From NCBI GenBank assembly GCA_020631735.1, contig CM036221.1:12009381-12073380 (forward strand): DNA of 64,000 nucleotides. Reading direction: 5' to 3'. Of the stretch, positions 35,322-46,030 are shown one piece after another. How positions within the stretch are numbered: position 1 is the first letter of the stretch; each line of letters starts with the position of its first letter. Source of the stretch: Saccharum officinarum (lineage: Eukaryota > Streptophyta > Magnoliopsida > Poales > Poaceae). The notes beneath the pieces were generated by a model. That model ran no database searches. It had not been told where the DNA came from and saw only the letters and a program-made list of their open reading frames with translations. The translations under genes and the position numbers were made by a program.

Positions 35322-36513
35322 GTTATGATGACTCATGTGCTTGACAGTGCTCTTCTATTGTGTCATAGTAATTAAGCACTCAATGAGTTTAGAAGACCAA
35401 AAAGTTACAAACGAACCTCAAGATAAGAATGACATGCAAGCGTGACTTGTGAAAGTTTTAATGATAAAAGACTCTGTTGAGTTCTTGAAGTGAATTGAAG
35501 AAAAAGTACTCCCATACGAATTAAGAAATAATTTTATTTTGCATGATGTAATCATGTGGATGAAGTAAGTAATCAAAGTTACCTCATTCACAAGAGTTTT
35601 TTGAAATTGTGGTAGAAAAGTTCATACCACATTTTCGAGGGGGAGAAATATGAGATCAATTAAGAAAGATAATTAAGAAAGGCACTTCCCCATACTTTAG
35701 ATAATATGATGCATACTATGCATTGAATGCAAGAGTGATCTATAAAAGATGAATATGATCATCGGGGAGTAAGACGGTCATAATAACGATACCCCTAAAG
35801 TAAAAAAATAGCTAAATTCATGGACCTTTTACAGTTCCAATAGAAAGATAGCATAGTCGGCCAGTATTCATACTGAACGTGTTTAGAGTTATTAAGGCGG
35901 TGCTAAATGCGCCATATGAGTTTTATCAAATTAAACCCAAAATAAGAAAGTTTGAAGATGGGACAATCTGGGGGAGCATGGTACAAAGAGACCTAACTCC
36001 ACAAGGAGCATGAATAATGTAAACAAGGATCTTGTTACACAGGATCTTGTAAAATCAATTGTCTTTTGACAATAAAGGTCAAGAAAAGCTAGTAGCTAAG
36101 GCCCTAGAAAGTCTCAAAGAATAAGAAAATCAGATATTTCTGATGACTATAAATTCTATGTTAGTCAAATTCAAATGGAGGGTAATCCCACCTAATTTGA
36201 AGAAGCCATGAGAGGTGTTCACTCGTCCAAGTGGCAAGAAGCAAAGGAAGATGAAATGAAATCGATAATACCAATAATATTTTGGGATCTAGAATAAATT
36301 TCTAAGGAGCCAAAATAGTAGGCTGTGATGGGTCTATAAGACAAAATGTGACTCCAAAGGGAATATGTAAAGATGTAGAGCGCGACTTGAATTGAAAATT
36401 TTTGCGCGAAGCGAATAAATAGATTACAATGAGTGCTAGTGGCACATCATGATCTGAGTTACATCAGATGAAAGTAAAAACGGTATTTCCTAATGGGATT
36501 TGTATGAAATGAT
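35322..36513 (+). repeat. Second copy of the 1.19 kb copia segment
   Basis: 1192 bp, collinear with 31032-32224 and in the same orientation. It starts about 10 bp after the CACTA target duplication and ends at GAAATGAT, where unrelated LTR sequence resumes. No LTR, primer site or TSD accompanies it. Confidence 0.85.
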
Positions 36514-38571
36514 AAAAGACTTTTTAGCTTTTATAAAATAGTTTGATGTCAAAATAATTAATATTTCCATCTCTCTTTTGAAAAGTATTCACAAAAAGTT
36601 CTTTTTAATTTATAAATAATCCTTAAACTTCAGATGCTTAACTTTTTAACCGTAGCTCCGTTTTAGTTGGTTCTTGCGCTCACGAATTCGTAACGACGAG
36701 TAGTATATATTAGTTGCCTTTGTAGTACGTTTTTGTAATGCTTTATGTATTGTTTATAGGTTCATATGATGATTGTACAGTTGATTGTTACCGTTAGAAG
36801 TGGAGCTCTGCAAGGATGATCCAGAAAGGAAAAGTGATGAGCTTGGGAATGCTTTTGGAAGGCAAGTGTAACATGAGTTCCTTTGTTACCTAATAATCAT
36901 TTAATCACTCTCATATGCATGTGTCTAATATGATGAACCCCTAAGGACTTTACCTATAAGTTTTTGATATCTCGATTCCTTGTTTACCTTGGGTTATGCA
37001 TATGGGTAGCTTGCTTAGTTTGCAATCACCAAACAACCATGATAAAATGATGCTTTTAACAAGGGGGCTAGAGCACGAGGTTTTGGTGCTCTGGATATCT
37101 CTCCATAAGGACTCAATCTTAAAGCGGCAACCCAGGAGGAACAGTACAGCCATGAGGACTACATTACTCTGGTCTTAGCCAAGTATCATGATTTGTTCTA
37201 GTTTGTCAGCAGCTTACCGAAAGGGCAAGAGGGGGATACCATGGTGATTATGGTCTCAGTCCTGTAAGGTGTGTGCTGGACAAGGTCGAGGTGTGCCATC
37301 TTATAGGAAGATCTCTATGACTCTTGGGAGACTGAAACCTTAGCGTACTTATTAGAACGACTGGCGAAAAGCTTCGTAGTGACCCCTGCTGACTTACCTT
37401 GGAAGTGAGTCTAGAGGTTGATCACCTCATCACCGGGAGGATCACGACTCGTGGTTAAAGTGTACACACTCTGCAGAGTTTTATCAAACTGATATATCAA
37501 TCGTGCTCACGGACACGAGCGGCTTGGATCCTTTATGATTAGTGGTTACTTTGGTGGTTTGGGTGATGATTAATCTTGATCTTAATTATACTTTCACCTT
37601 GAGAGCTTAAGCATAACCTAACAACATAGGTTTAATAATAAAATATGACCAACTAAAAATGCTTACCACAGTCAACCAAGTCAGCCTTTTGAGCCTTGTA
37701 TCCCCTCATGTTATACTTGCTGAGTATAGTGCGCTCACATTTGCTTTACAATCAACAAAAATCCCGGATAGCTACCAGATGGTGATTCAAAGGTGGAGTT
37801 CCCTGAGATGTTCTAGGAGTACTAGGCGAGTGTACCCCTAGTCAACCGTCCCTGTGGAGTATGGAGACCCAAAGTGAAGATTAAGAGTAGTCGTTTCCAC
37901 TATGCTTTGTAATAGTGTAAGATCTGTTATAACTATGTTCGATATATAATAAAGCATTGTTCTTTGATAATTTCTATTTCTGTTGCTATATGTGTCGTGC
38001 GGACATCATGAGCACACATATAGTGAGTATTTGGTCTTCTTTGGAAAACCGGGTGCTACACTAAACTAACATTTGATTTGGTTTATTTACTCCATGAACT
38101 GTGTCATTTGGTCCAATTCACATTTTAATAAACTTTTTCTTTTTTCTCCACGTTCAAGTTAATTTTTAATTTCAAATTTGTGAGGTGATACCTAACACCA
38201 TAACTTATGTTTGAAAAATGCATCATAATTTTTTATCATTACTTTTACAGGCTAGGACATCTAACAACAAATTAACACACTAGATATAGAAATTGTACGA
38301 AACATAATTATGAAAAAAAATGTACGTTTCAAAATAAGTTGCGATGTTCGCTATCACTCCTCTAATTTCAAAATTTAAACTCAACTTGTGTATGGAGAAA
38401 AAAGAATAACTTTCGCTAATCGGTAAATGGTATTGTGGACCAACTAAAAAAATTAGCAAAGTAAATCAAACCAAATGTTAGTTTAAGAGGTTTATTTGGA
38501 CATTGGCCAAATTTGAGGAAGTAATTTGGCCTTTCTCTTTTTGAGTAATGTATTGAATATTTTCACACGCG

Positions 38572-38911
38572 ACATTGCTTCGTCAGACTTTCGCCCACTG
38601 TGAAAAACTCCCCACTGCTACCTCGCGTAGGAGTCTGGATCGTGTCTCAGTCCCCATGTGGCTAATCATCTTCTCGGACCAACTAATAAGAGTCATCGTC
38701 TTGGTAAAGCTATTGCCTCATCGACTAGCTAATCTAATCGGACGTGAGCCTCTCCTTGGGCAAATTTCTCCTTTTGGTCAGCCTAGGGTATTAGCAGCCA
38801 TTTTAGATGTTGTGCCCTCCCAAGGGCAAGCTCTTATGCGTTACTCATCCATTCGTCACTAGAAACACCACTTCGATTTGCATGTGTTAAGCATGCCGCT
38901 AGTGTTCATTG
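38572..38911 (-). pseudogene. rrn16: Nuclear plastid DNA: 5' part of chloroplast 16S rRNA gene, decayed
   Basis: The plus strand reads the complement of bacterial/plastid 16S: ACTGCTACCTCGCGTAGGAG (near 38613), GTCTGGATCGTGTCTCAGTC, GACTAGCTAATCTAATCGG, GGTATTAGCAGCCATTT and CATGTGTTAAGCATGCCGCT. The AAGCTATTGCCTCA stretch fits the plastid rather than the Escherichia coli sequence. It covers roughly the first 350 nt of the gene, with many C-to-T type changes and small deletions, so it is an old, non-functional transfer. Confidence 0.88.
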
Positions 38912-38961
38912 AATAGAGATACCAAGAATGGAATTTTGAGAGGCTCTTGGAGTAACTCTTA

Positions 38962-39374
38962 GAGCATCTCCATGAGTTTTGAAAACTCACTCCCAATCTT
39001 GATTTTTTTGCAAGATTGAAAAAAAACTGCCCTCCATCTTAACTCTCACGCTTTCCGCACTTGGGAAAATCGATCCAATCGCATGGAAATATACACGTGC
39101 GTATCGATTAGCCAATCTGGAATTGGAAGGACGACGTGAAAAAAGGAGTAGGACCAGGATTTGTGAGGCAAATGTACAAGAAAAAAAGTATAAAAGTGGT
39201 TGGAGTGATTTTGAAATAGTTCAAGATTCCTAATGTAAATTATTTTCTATATTTTAGGAGCAAGATATTAAAAATTATTAGAGAAACCCAATAAATATGC
39301 TCCTAATATTTTGTAACCACTTGTAAAACTTATTGATTTACCCATTATTTTTTGGGGAACTATTGGAGATGCCC
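38962..39374. mobile_element. Tourist-like MITE, 413 bp, TSD TTA
   Basis: Ends GAGCATCTCCATGAG and CTATTGGAGATGCCC are inverted repeats, flanked by TTA (38959-38961 and 39375-39377). It splits one copy of a local 90-bp duplication: GAGGCTCTTGG...GGTTAGCT(G/A)AGTGGGTTCTA...CACATGGGTC occurs interrupted at 38940-39420 and intact at 39440-39516. Confidence 0.75.
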
Positions 39375-39584
39375 TTATATGGTTAGCTGAGTGGGTTCTA
39401 CATGCTATACACATGGGTCTGTAAATAAAGATATCAAGATCGAATTTTTGGGAGGCTCTTGGTGTAGCTTTTAGATGGTTAGCTAAGTGGGTTCTAGATG
39501 CTATACACATGGGTCAAGCCTAATATGTATAAAAATAAAATCTGTATATATAACAATTAATACTAATATGTAGGTCTACACTCC

Positions 39585-39955
39585 TCTAGGTCAAGGTCAA
39601 GCATGCTGTGAGATTCTCATCATATTCTTCTCCAGCGGAGGAGGATAAAAAGGAGATTTTTATTTCACTGTGCTGAGATTTGTGTTCGGTACGGGCTATA
39701 TTTTAGTTGCCCGAGCTTATCTTTTCTGGTATCTAATGCCATTACCATAATATGAGTGCACCATATAAAAAAATGCAATAATTAATTAACTCCACCAGTG
39801 ATAATCAGAACATTCAAAACAAAACGAAACAGGAAAACTATCCCGGGTATTGATGCGGCCGATAAAAGTTGTTTCTCTTGTACAATGACGCTGACAACGA
39901 GTATTATATTGATACCGCTAGATGGTGTAGTATTGGGTTGCTGATTAAGCTCAAA
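39585..39955 (+). repeat. Non-coding block shared with 55910-56275, copy 1
   Basis: Shared words in the same order: TAGGTCAAGGTCAAGCAT, GATATTCTCAT/GAGATTCTCATCATATTCTTCTC, CTTATCTTTTCTGGTAT, CTCCACCAGTGATAATC, GGTATTGATGCGGC and CTCTTGT. Divergence is considerable. No open frame is conserved. Confidence 0.7.
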
Positions 39956-40343
39956 TCGGCTTATTCCCTCCATATCCTCCCCTCGTGCGAGCATTTCTCA
40001 CCATCCACTTCAAAGCTGGAGTACTGTTGATGAAATAGAATCAAGGAAAGGGCTTTGGACTGGCCTATATATTTCGTGTGATAAAATAGACAGATCTCTT
40101 TTATGCATCAACCGTGGTCATAGTTGGGAAAGGAGACATGGCAAAATTCTGGTTATTGGCTTTGGTTAAATGGAAAATCAGCAATGCTTGTATCCAAAGT
40201 CTTCACTTGATCGAAGTCTTAGCTTCATTTTCTTTGTTTCTTAAACTCTGCTTTGCCTGTACTAACGCTCTTAAATGCTTACTTTCTGTTCTTTAATAAA
40301 TTTCTGTAGGGGCTGCGGCCCCTCCAGTTTCCTTAATAAAAAA

Positions 40344-41450
40344 TCAGCAAGAAACATTGCACCAAATCTATATACTAAAGCAATCAGAAAGAACAAAAAA
40401 GTTCAAGAAGCTCTTAATAGCAACAGATGGGTTAGACACGTCACACGTGCTGCCTATCACGTCGGACAATGAGATTAAAGAATATATAGAATTATGGGAG
40501 ACGATACTGAACATCCCTCGGAATATTGAAACGAGGATAAGATTCTTTGGAGATGGACATCAGATGGTGAGTACACAACCAAGAGTGTTTACAAGATTCA
40601 ATTCATGGGGGACTATAACAAACTGAAGATGAATCCTATTTGGAAGTCCAAAGCTGAACCAAAATGCCGGTTCTTTGCAGACTGATACATGGCAAAATTC
40701 TCATGGCGGAAAATCTACAAAAGAAAGGTTAGAAAAATGATCCAATTTGTAAGTTATGCAACAATGAACAAGAAATCTACATGCAAAGATTGCTCCTACA
40801 CAAAAAGAGTTTGGACAATCATCAACGGGTAGTGGAACTTATCATCGCAGGTTAGTGCAAACTTACAGGATTCAGTCTACAAATGTTGGAGAAAATGGAG
40901 GAGAAAACATTGGAAACTCCAAAAGAAAAGAGTGCAGTGGTATCTTAATTTATTTCTGGTGGAACATATGGAAGGAAAGAAAATGGAGACATTTCAGCGG
41001 GAAGAGTGACGACAGGAAGAGGTTGCCTATCTCATCAAAGAGGACATTCAGCAGCATCGTATAGCATTTGAAAAAACCATGACCGATAGAGAAGCTTTGA
41101 TTTTAGTCTTAAGGTTTTTTTCTTAGTTTTTTTGTTCCTCTATTGTTGGAGTGACGGTGTGATCCACTGCCGGCGTCAGCGTCTCTTGTCAGTTTCCTTC
41201 TTAGAGGTGTCGTTCTGGAGGTCTTCACGCAAAGTCGACTATAGAGGATTTGTGCAAGGTTTATTGCGAATTGCCTTCACTAGGGGAAGACAGTAGCTTG
41301 CTTGAGGCCTTGATGGTGTAGAATGTTGCAGCAAGTTTGGGTTAGGGGCTTTAGTCTCATTCCTTTGTATGTCTTAATTAGCTTTGTGTCACCGTATGGT
41401 GAAGTGTGGTCTAAGCACCATGAGTCTGTTCTAAATGTCTACACTTGATT
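40344..41450 (+). pseudogene. LINE (L1-type) remnant, C-terminal reverse-transcriptase region and 3'UTR
   Basis: Broken frames read ARNIAPNLYTKA (about 40350), NEIKEYIELWETILNIPR (about 40470), WRWTSDGEYTTKSVYKIQF (about 40545), NPIWKSKAEPKCRFFA (about 40632), DPICKLCNNEQE (about 40740) and YFWWNIWKERK (about 40950). This is the usual order of the zf-RVT end of grass LINEs. Frameshifts and stops separate them, and the catalytic half is missing. A LINE-like tail (CCTTAATAAAAAA) just before it, at 40330-40343, may belong to another copy. Confidence 0.8.
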
Positions 41451-41479
41451 TGGTATAATATTTGGGGAACCGAAATGGA

Positions 41480-41856
41480 ATATAGACACAAATGAAAGAG
41501 AGGTGTAGTGGTAGAGGAGCTCGCGTGTGTGTGAGAGGTCGCAGGTTCGATTCTCGCTGGGCGCAAAGTTTCAAAAAATTGCTTTGGGTGGTCACTTGGC
41601 AGCAGTTGCCATATGACTGGCCGGTGGGTCCCTCCTCTAATTAAAAAAACATTTTAAAATTTTTTACCTATTTTTTTCAGAATTTTTCGGTTCGGTCTTT
41701 GCCGAGTGCCGGACACTCGGCAAAGGCCGCTTTACCGACAACTTTTTTGTCGTGTGCTCTTTGCCGAGTGTGGCACTCGGCAAAGCCTTTGCCGAGTGTA
41801 TTTAGGGCTTTGCCAAGTGCCCTGGACACTCGGCAAAGCGGTTGATTCCGGTAGTG
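41480..41856 (+). mobile_element. CACTA element, right end with tRNA-like module (left end unresolved)
   Basis: The right end GGTTGATTCCGGTAGTG (41840-41856) is the complement of CACTACCGGAATCAACC. Seven or more TTTGCCGAGTG / CACTCGGCAAA words fill 41697-41840. Upstream comes a CCGGTGGGTCCC stretch and the tRNA-like module at 41502-41565. The left terminus was not found. Confidence 0.75.
41502..41565 (+). other. tRNA-like module inside a CACTA sequence
   Basis: GGTGTAGTGGTAGAGG (A-box-like) and GCAGGTTCGATTCTCGC (B box with possible T-stem), 24-30 nt apart. Confidence 0.55.
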
Positions 41857-42342
41857 ATACCATGTCAAAAAAAAGTGATGATCTATATCCCGGTGAGTCG
41901 CTGCATGTGCCTGCAGATGGGCCATGCCCACAAGTCAGTTAGATTACACATATATGGATATAGAGGCTGGATATCTATCCATTATATCTATAAAAAGGGC
42001 GCCGCTAGCGCTCGGACGTCCGGATCCGGGCGCTAGCATCCGGACGCGCCGCTTCCACCCCTGCAACACGCAACAGAAGATGATAATGAAAAAAACTGCA
42101 ACCCCGCACCGTCCCCACGTGCGCGGGGGAGCGGATCGATCCCATCCCGCCCCCCTCCCCTGCACACATGGGGATCCGCCCCCCTCCCCTCTCCAGAACT
42201 CACCAGCCCCCAACCAACCTTCGCCCAAACAGCTACTGCAACAGACAAGGACCTGTCTGCTGCACCAAAGCATGACACCTACTAAAGCAACGTCCAAACA
42301 CCAATTGAAACATGCAGAAACTAAAGCTTCAAACAGACATAC

Positions 42343-44379
42343 TGTAAGTGCATCTAGCCCTTTAGTGGGTTTTGGTGAATTGAATGACAACGCCATTAAA
42401 GATCTGACAAAGTTTGCAAAGTGTTGAACAGGAAATTGAGTTTATTGCATAACTTATGGATTGTGAAATGAGAAGTATATATAGGTTCAATAAGAAGGCA
42501 AACCATATGATATTTCACATATCAAGCTTGATTGATCTCAACATTCATATCAAGAAGATATTCAAGCAATAAGGATCACAATATTGAAGAAATGGTTTTT
42601 CAGTGGATGCTTAATATGATGTGACTTGAGTATGGCTCGATAGGGTGAAGATAGCAAGGAAAGGGCTTCGAGGGACTAAGCGAAGGTGAAGGGCAAGCAA
42701 TGGCTTGTAGACCGAGGTACCATGGCTAAGGTGAAGAAGAGAGTACTTGCATTGAGTCGAGGTACTAATTGAGCCATGAGGAGTCATATTGTATTGAGGA
42801 TCAAATCATTAGTGGAAGTGACTTGAAGCCAGGGATTGAACTCACATGTGTTGAAATGGTTCAAGTCACATGCTCAAGCTGAACTTGCTCAAAGAGAGAA
42901 GATGAAGTTGATTGCATCCCCTTATGAAGTGATATTGAGAAGAAGTGACATATGAAGACATTGAAGACTCAAGTGGTTAAAATGGTAATATTCTTTTGAT
43001 CTTGAGTTTCGGCTATGCCGCACTATAAAGGGGGATGCCAATCTAGTTGGTTTGAGGAAGATAGAGTGCTCAAGTATTAAAACTAAATTATAAGAGAGAC
43101 ACTCTAGCACTTCATGAGCACATAGAATAGTTTTAGTGACTTTTGGTGTCGGAAGTCCCGACGTATGTCGGGAGTCCGACGGTCGGAAGTGCTGACTTGC
43201 GCCGGGAGTCCTGACGTCCAGTCACTTAGCCTGTGCGGTGACTGAGGACATCGGAAGTCCCGACGTATGTCGGAACTCCCGACGGTCAGGAGTCCCGACC
43301 CTCGCCAGGAGTCCCGACGCTAGGCCCATCGGCTCGCTCTGCTGACTGCTGCGTCGGAAGTCCCGACGTACGTCGGAAGTCCCGACGGTCAGCAGTCCCG
43401 ACGTACGGCGGGAGTCCCGACATTGGCCTTCGTACAGTGACTTTGACCTAGCATGAACAGTGTTTTCTCTAAAGGCCAGCAGTCCTGAGATCTACGTCAG
43501 CAGTCCCGACGTAGATCTGAACGGTTAGATTTCTACTAAGAGTATAAATAGCTCTCCCCTCATTTCTAACCGTTGCCCACTCATTCCACTCGACCAAAAC
43601 TTCAGAGAAGTGCCTCCTAGCACCCAAAAGCCTCTCTCTTCTCTCCTCTTTGCTCCTAGCTTCAAATCTTGAAAGAGTTTGAGTTGAGAGAAGGGATTTG
43701 GTGAGAGAAACATCAAAGAAAGCTTGAGCACTTGATTTCTTCGTCAAGCCGGTTGGATTTGCATTTGTTACTCTTGGGTTCTTGGAACCCTAGCCAGCTA
43801 GGCGTCGCCCGTGGAGCTTCCAACTTGTGTGGTAGCCCCGGGAGGTTTGTAATCACCCCAATCATATAGTGAAATCACCCCTCATCTCAAGAGATTGCTC
43901 TCTTGACTTGAGAACGAGGATAGGGTTGAAAGAGACCCGAAAAGCCTGTGTGGCTTCCTCAACAACGTGGACATAGGCAAGCCTTAGTGTCAAGCTGAAC
44001 CACAGGATAAATCAGTGTCTCACTTGTGTTCTTGTGATTTGCATTGCTATACTTGGTTTTGTGGCGATTCTAGGGTTTGGTCCCGATCTATGTTTAGAGG
44101 CATCTTGGCATCAAGGAAGTGAGCTAACATCTTCACCTTACCACTAGGAAGTGGGGTTGTAAGTTATTGGCTTCACAAAGTTCATTTGAGCACTTGTAGT
44201 TCATTCCCCGTAGGCGTCGGGACTGCTGACAGTTTGCGTCGGAACTGCTGACGACGTCGGGAGTTCCGACCTGAACTGTCGGGACTTCCGACAGTTGCTG
44301 ACAAGTGACTTTGAGTTTTGTGTAGAAATTTTTAGACATGCCTATTCACCCCCCTCTAGGCGACATCAAGGTCCTTACA
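42343..44379 (+). repeat. 5' LTR of the Sirevirus-like element
   Basis: Starts TGTAAGTGCATCTAGCCC, ends GGTCCTTACA. A palindrome cluster lies at 43146-43515 and a TATA box at 43543-43550 (TATAAATA). Confidence 0.93.
43543..43550 (+). promoter_or_regulatory. TATA box in the 5' LTR
   Basis: GAGTATAAATAGCTC, placed 30 bp after the last palindromic repeat. The equivalent box in the 3' LTR is at 51141-51148. Confidence 0.75.
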
Positions 44380-44381
44380 AG

Positions 44382-44394
44382 TGGTATCAGAGCT
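44382..44394 (+). promoter_or_regulatory. Primer-binding site, initiator tRNA-Met
   Basis: TGGTATCAGAGCT begins 3 bp after the 5' LTR, the standard plant copia primer site. Confidence 0.9.
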
Positions 44395-44431
44395 AGGCTC
44401 TCAATTTCGGGCTTAACCGCCTTGAGAGACG

Positions 44432-45123
44432 ATGTCGACAAGTGAGGAGGTATCTCTAGAACTTTTACTTTTAGATGGCTCAAATTATGCATCTTGGTCC
44501 GCTAGTGTGCTTGATGTGTTTAGGGCCATGGGTCCTCATATTGAGCGGATTGTAGATGTGAGCATTTCACCTTCTAGTGATGATTTGGCCATCTTATCTA
44601 AAGAGGAAGTGAAATGCTTACAATACAATGCTCAAGCTACTAATGTCTTATTTAGTGCTTTGAGTGAAGATGTTCTTGATGCCGTCATATTTGGAGATGG
44701 AGAACCTCTTGATGATGCTCATATCATTTGGACCACGCTTAAAGAAAGATATGGCAAGTCCAAATGTAATGAGAAGTTGCTCTCATTAGAGGAACCACTT
44801 GAGGAGTGCTCAACTTCACCAACAAATGATGAGCCTCAAGTGATTCTCCCAAAAGGCCTAATGGATCATGCCACATCCACTTCCTCACCAACACATAACT
44901 TAATGGATGGTAACGAAATGGTTGGTGAGAATAATGATTTTACATGTGGTACTTCTACTTCCTTTAGTTCTTGTGAGACTAACATTTTGAAGGAAGGAGA
45001 AGCTTGTGATCGGTGGAGACCAAATGATGAGTCCACCTCACCAAGAAGCTCATCTCTCTATGTCACTTCTCATGTGGGTCTCGTGGCAAAGAAAGAGAAG
45101 AATGTGGCAAGGGAGAGTGAGAA

Positions 45124-45162
<39 letters not shown>

Positions 45163-45970
45163 AGATGAAAGTGATGATGATGAGTTCAATCAACACCTTG
45201 CACGTCTAAGCAAGAAAGATAAGTTGATGGTGCTAAAGCTTGTTGAGAAGATTGGTGAGCAAGAAGAAACACTTTACAAACAAGACGAGCTTCTCATAAA
45301 AAAGATCAAGTGCTTGGAGAAGTTGACCAAAGAGCATGAAAAGCTTAAGTGCTCGCATGCTAGTTTGGTCAAAAGGTATGAAAACTTGTCAATTGAGCAA
45401 ACTCGTACTATTAACTCTCTATGTTGTGTTGCTAAATTAGAAGATGAGAATTATATGCTCAAGGACAAGGTGGAAAGGCTCACTAGCAGGAATGAGATTT
45501 TGCGAGAAAATCATGATGAGCTCTTGTGCTCTCATGAGAAGCTTATGGATTCTCATCTCATGCTAGAAATCTCTCACGAGGTTGTGGTAACAACAGTAAA
45601 ATCATACCAACCTCACACCCACAAGTGCACATGTACACAAGTTCCATTTATTTTATCATGTGCTAACAATTGTTGCTCTCAAGCAAGCCAACCTTCCGTT
45701 GAGCATGTACTTGTAGAAAATTGTGATGATTCCATTGCAAAAGAAAATGAACAGCTCAAGGAAGAGGTTGAGAGACTAAGAAGGGACTTGATTTATTGGA
45801 AGGGCAAGTGCAATGCTCAACCTTCTCAAGATAACTGTGAAGACATGGTGAAGAAGCTTGAGAAGGGATCAACCGTAGCGTGCACGAAACCCCATCAACA
45901 AAGTCACAAGTCCAATTACGGCAAAGTCATGGGAAAAATGGAGAAAGTGCAATCTGTCCAGAATACATAG
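44432..45970 (+). CDS. gag: Gag, capsid-like part, ending at an in-frame UAG
   Basis: 512 codons from the ATG 52 bp after the 5' LTR. The first 110 residues (LLLLDGSNYASWSASVLDVF and following) are the UBN2/copia-type Gag domain. About residues 228-250 are an SE-repeat followed by an acidic run. Residues 255-480 are coiled-coil rich. The frame ends at TAG 45968-45970, but the next codons stay open in the same frame up to 46663. Gag assembles the virus-like particle of the retrotransposon in the cytoplasm. With no pol present, its product could only act with enzymes from another copy. Confidence 0.88.
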
Positions 45971-46007
45971 TGCGGCAGTATCGCACCCAAGTGCGATAGT
46001 GCCGCAC
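45970..46007 (+). other. Hairpin directly after the gag UAG (17-bp arms, CCAA loop)
   Basis: Arms GTGCGGCAGTATCGCAC (45970-45986) and GTGCGATAGTGCCGCAC (45991-46007) pair except for one central G/G. The arm starts on the last base of the stop codon. Confidence 0.85.
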
Positions 46008-46030
46008 CTGGGCAGAACAGCAAAACCCCC

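Larger units (their letters stand above)
26421..38060 (+). mobile_element. Solo LTR of a long-LTR gypsy (chromovirus/Tekay-like) element, TSD CTAAA, carrying nested insertions
   Basis: It starts TGTAACACCCTAAAAATTGG and ends AACCGGGTGCTACA, flanked by CTAAA on both sides (26416-26420 and 38061-38065). Removing the copia element, the CACTA and the 1.19 kb duplicated segment leaves about 3.5 kb, a normal LTR size for this type of element. Its downstream part (36600-38060) has the usual CTCCGTTTTAGTTG and CTTGCTGAGTATA words and an AATAAAG near the end. No internal domain, primer site or second LTR belongs to it. The family assignment is by LTR texture only. Confidence 0.7.
26374..38536. mobile_element. 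Host MITE with about 65-bp inverted ends, split by the solo LTR
   Basis: The left remnant (26374-26420) and the right end (38470-38536) are inverted copies: CAAATTACTTC and CTAAACTAACATTTG read inward from the left, and their complements AATGTTAGTTTAAG and GAAGTAATTTG read from the right. The right body is 38061-38469. Without the inserted LTR and its duplicated CTAAA the MITE is about 520 bp and non-coding. Confidence 0.65.

Noticed and set aside
26421..38060. Complete gypsy retrotransposon
   Set aside because: The only internal coding sequence belongs to the nested copia element with its own LTRs and TSD. Net length and content fit one LTR.
38572..38911. Genuine bacterial or organellar rRNA gene
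   Set aside because: Only the 5' third is present, with many substitutions and deletions, and it is embedded in plant transposons.
43146..43515. CRISPR-like array of short palindromic repeats
   Set aside because: Repeats are irregular in spacing, overlap as dyads, and lie inside a plant LTR duplicated at 50744-51114. There are no spacers or cas genes.
43469..43747. 92-residue minus-strand frame, repeated at 51067-51345
   Set aside because: It is antisense within both LTRs and identical because the LTRs are copies. No evidence of coding.
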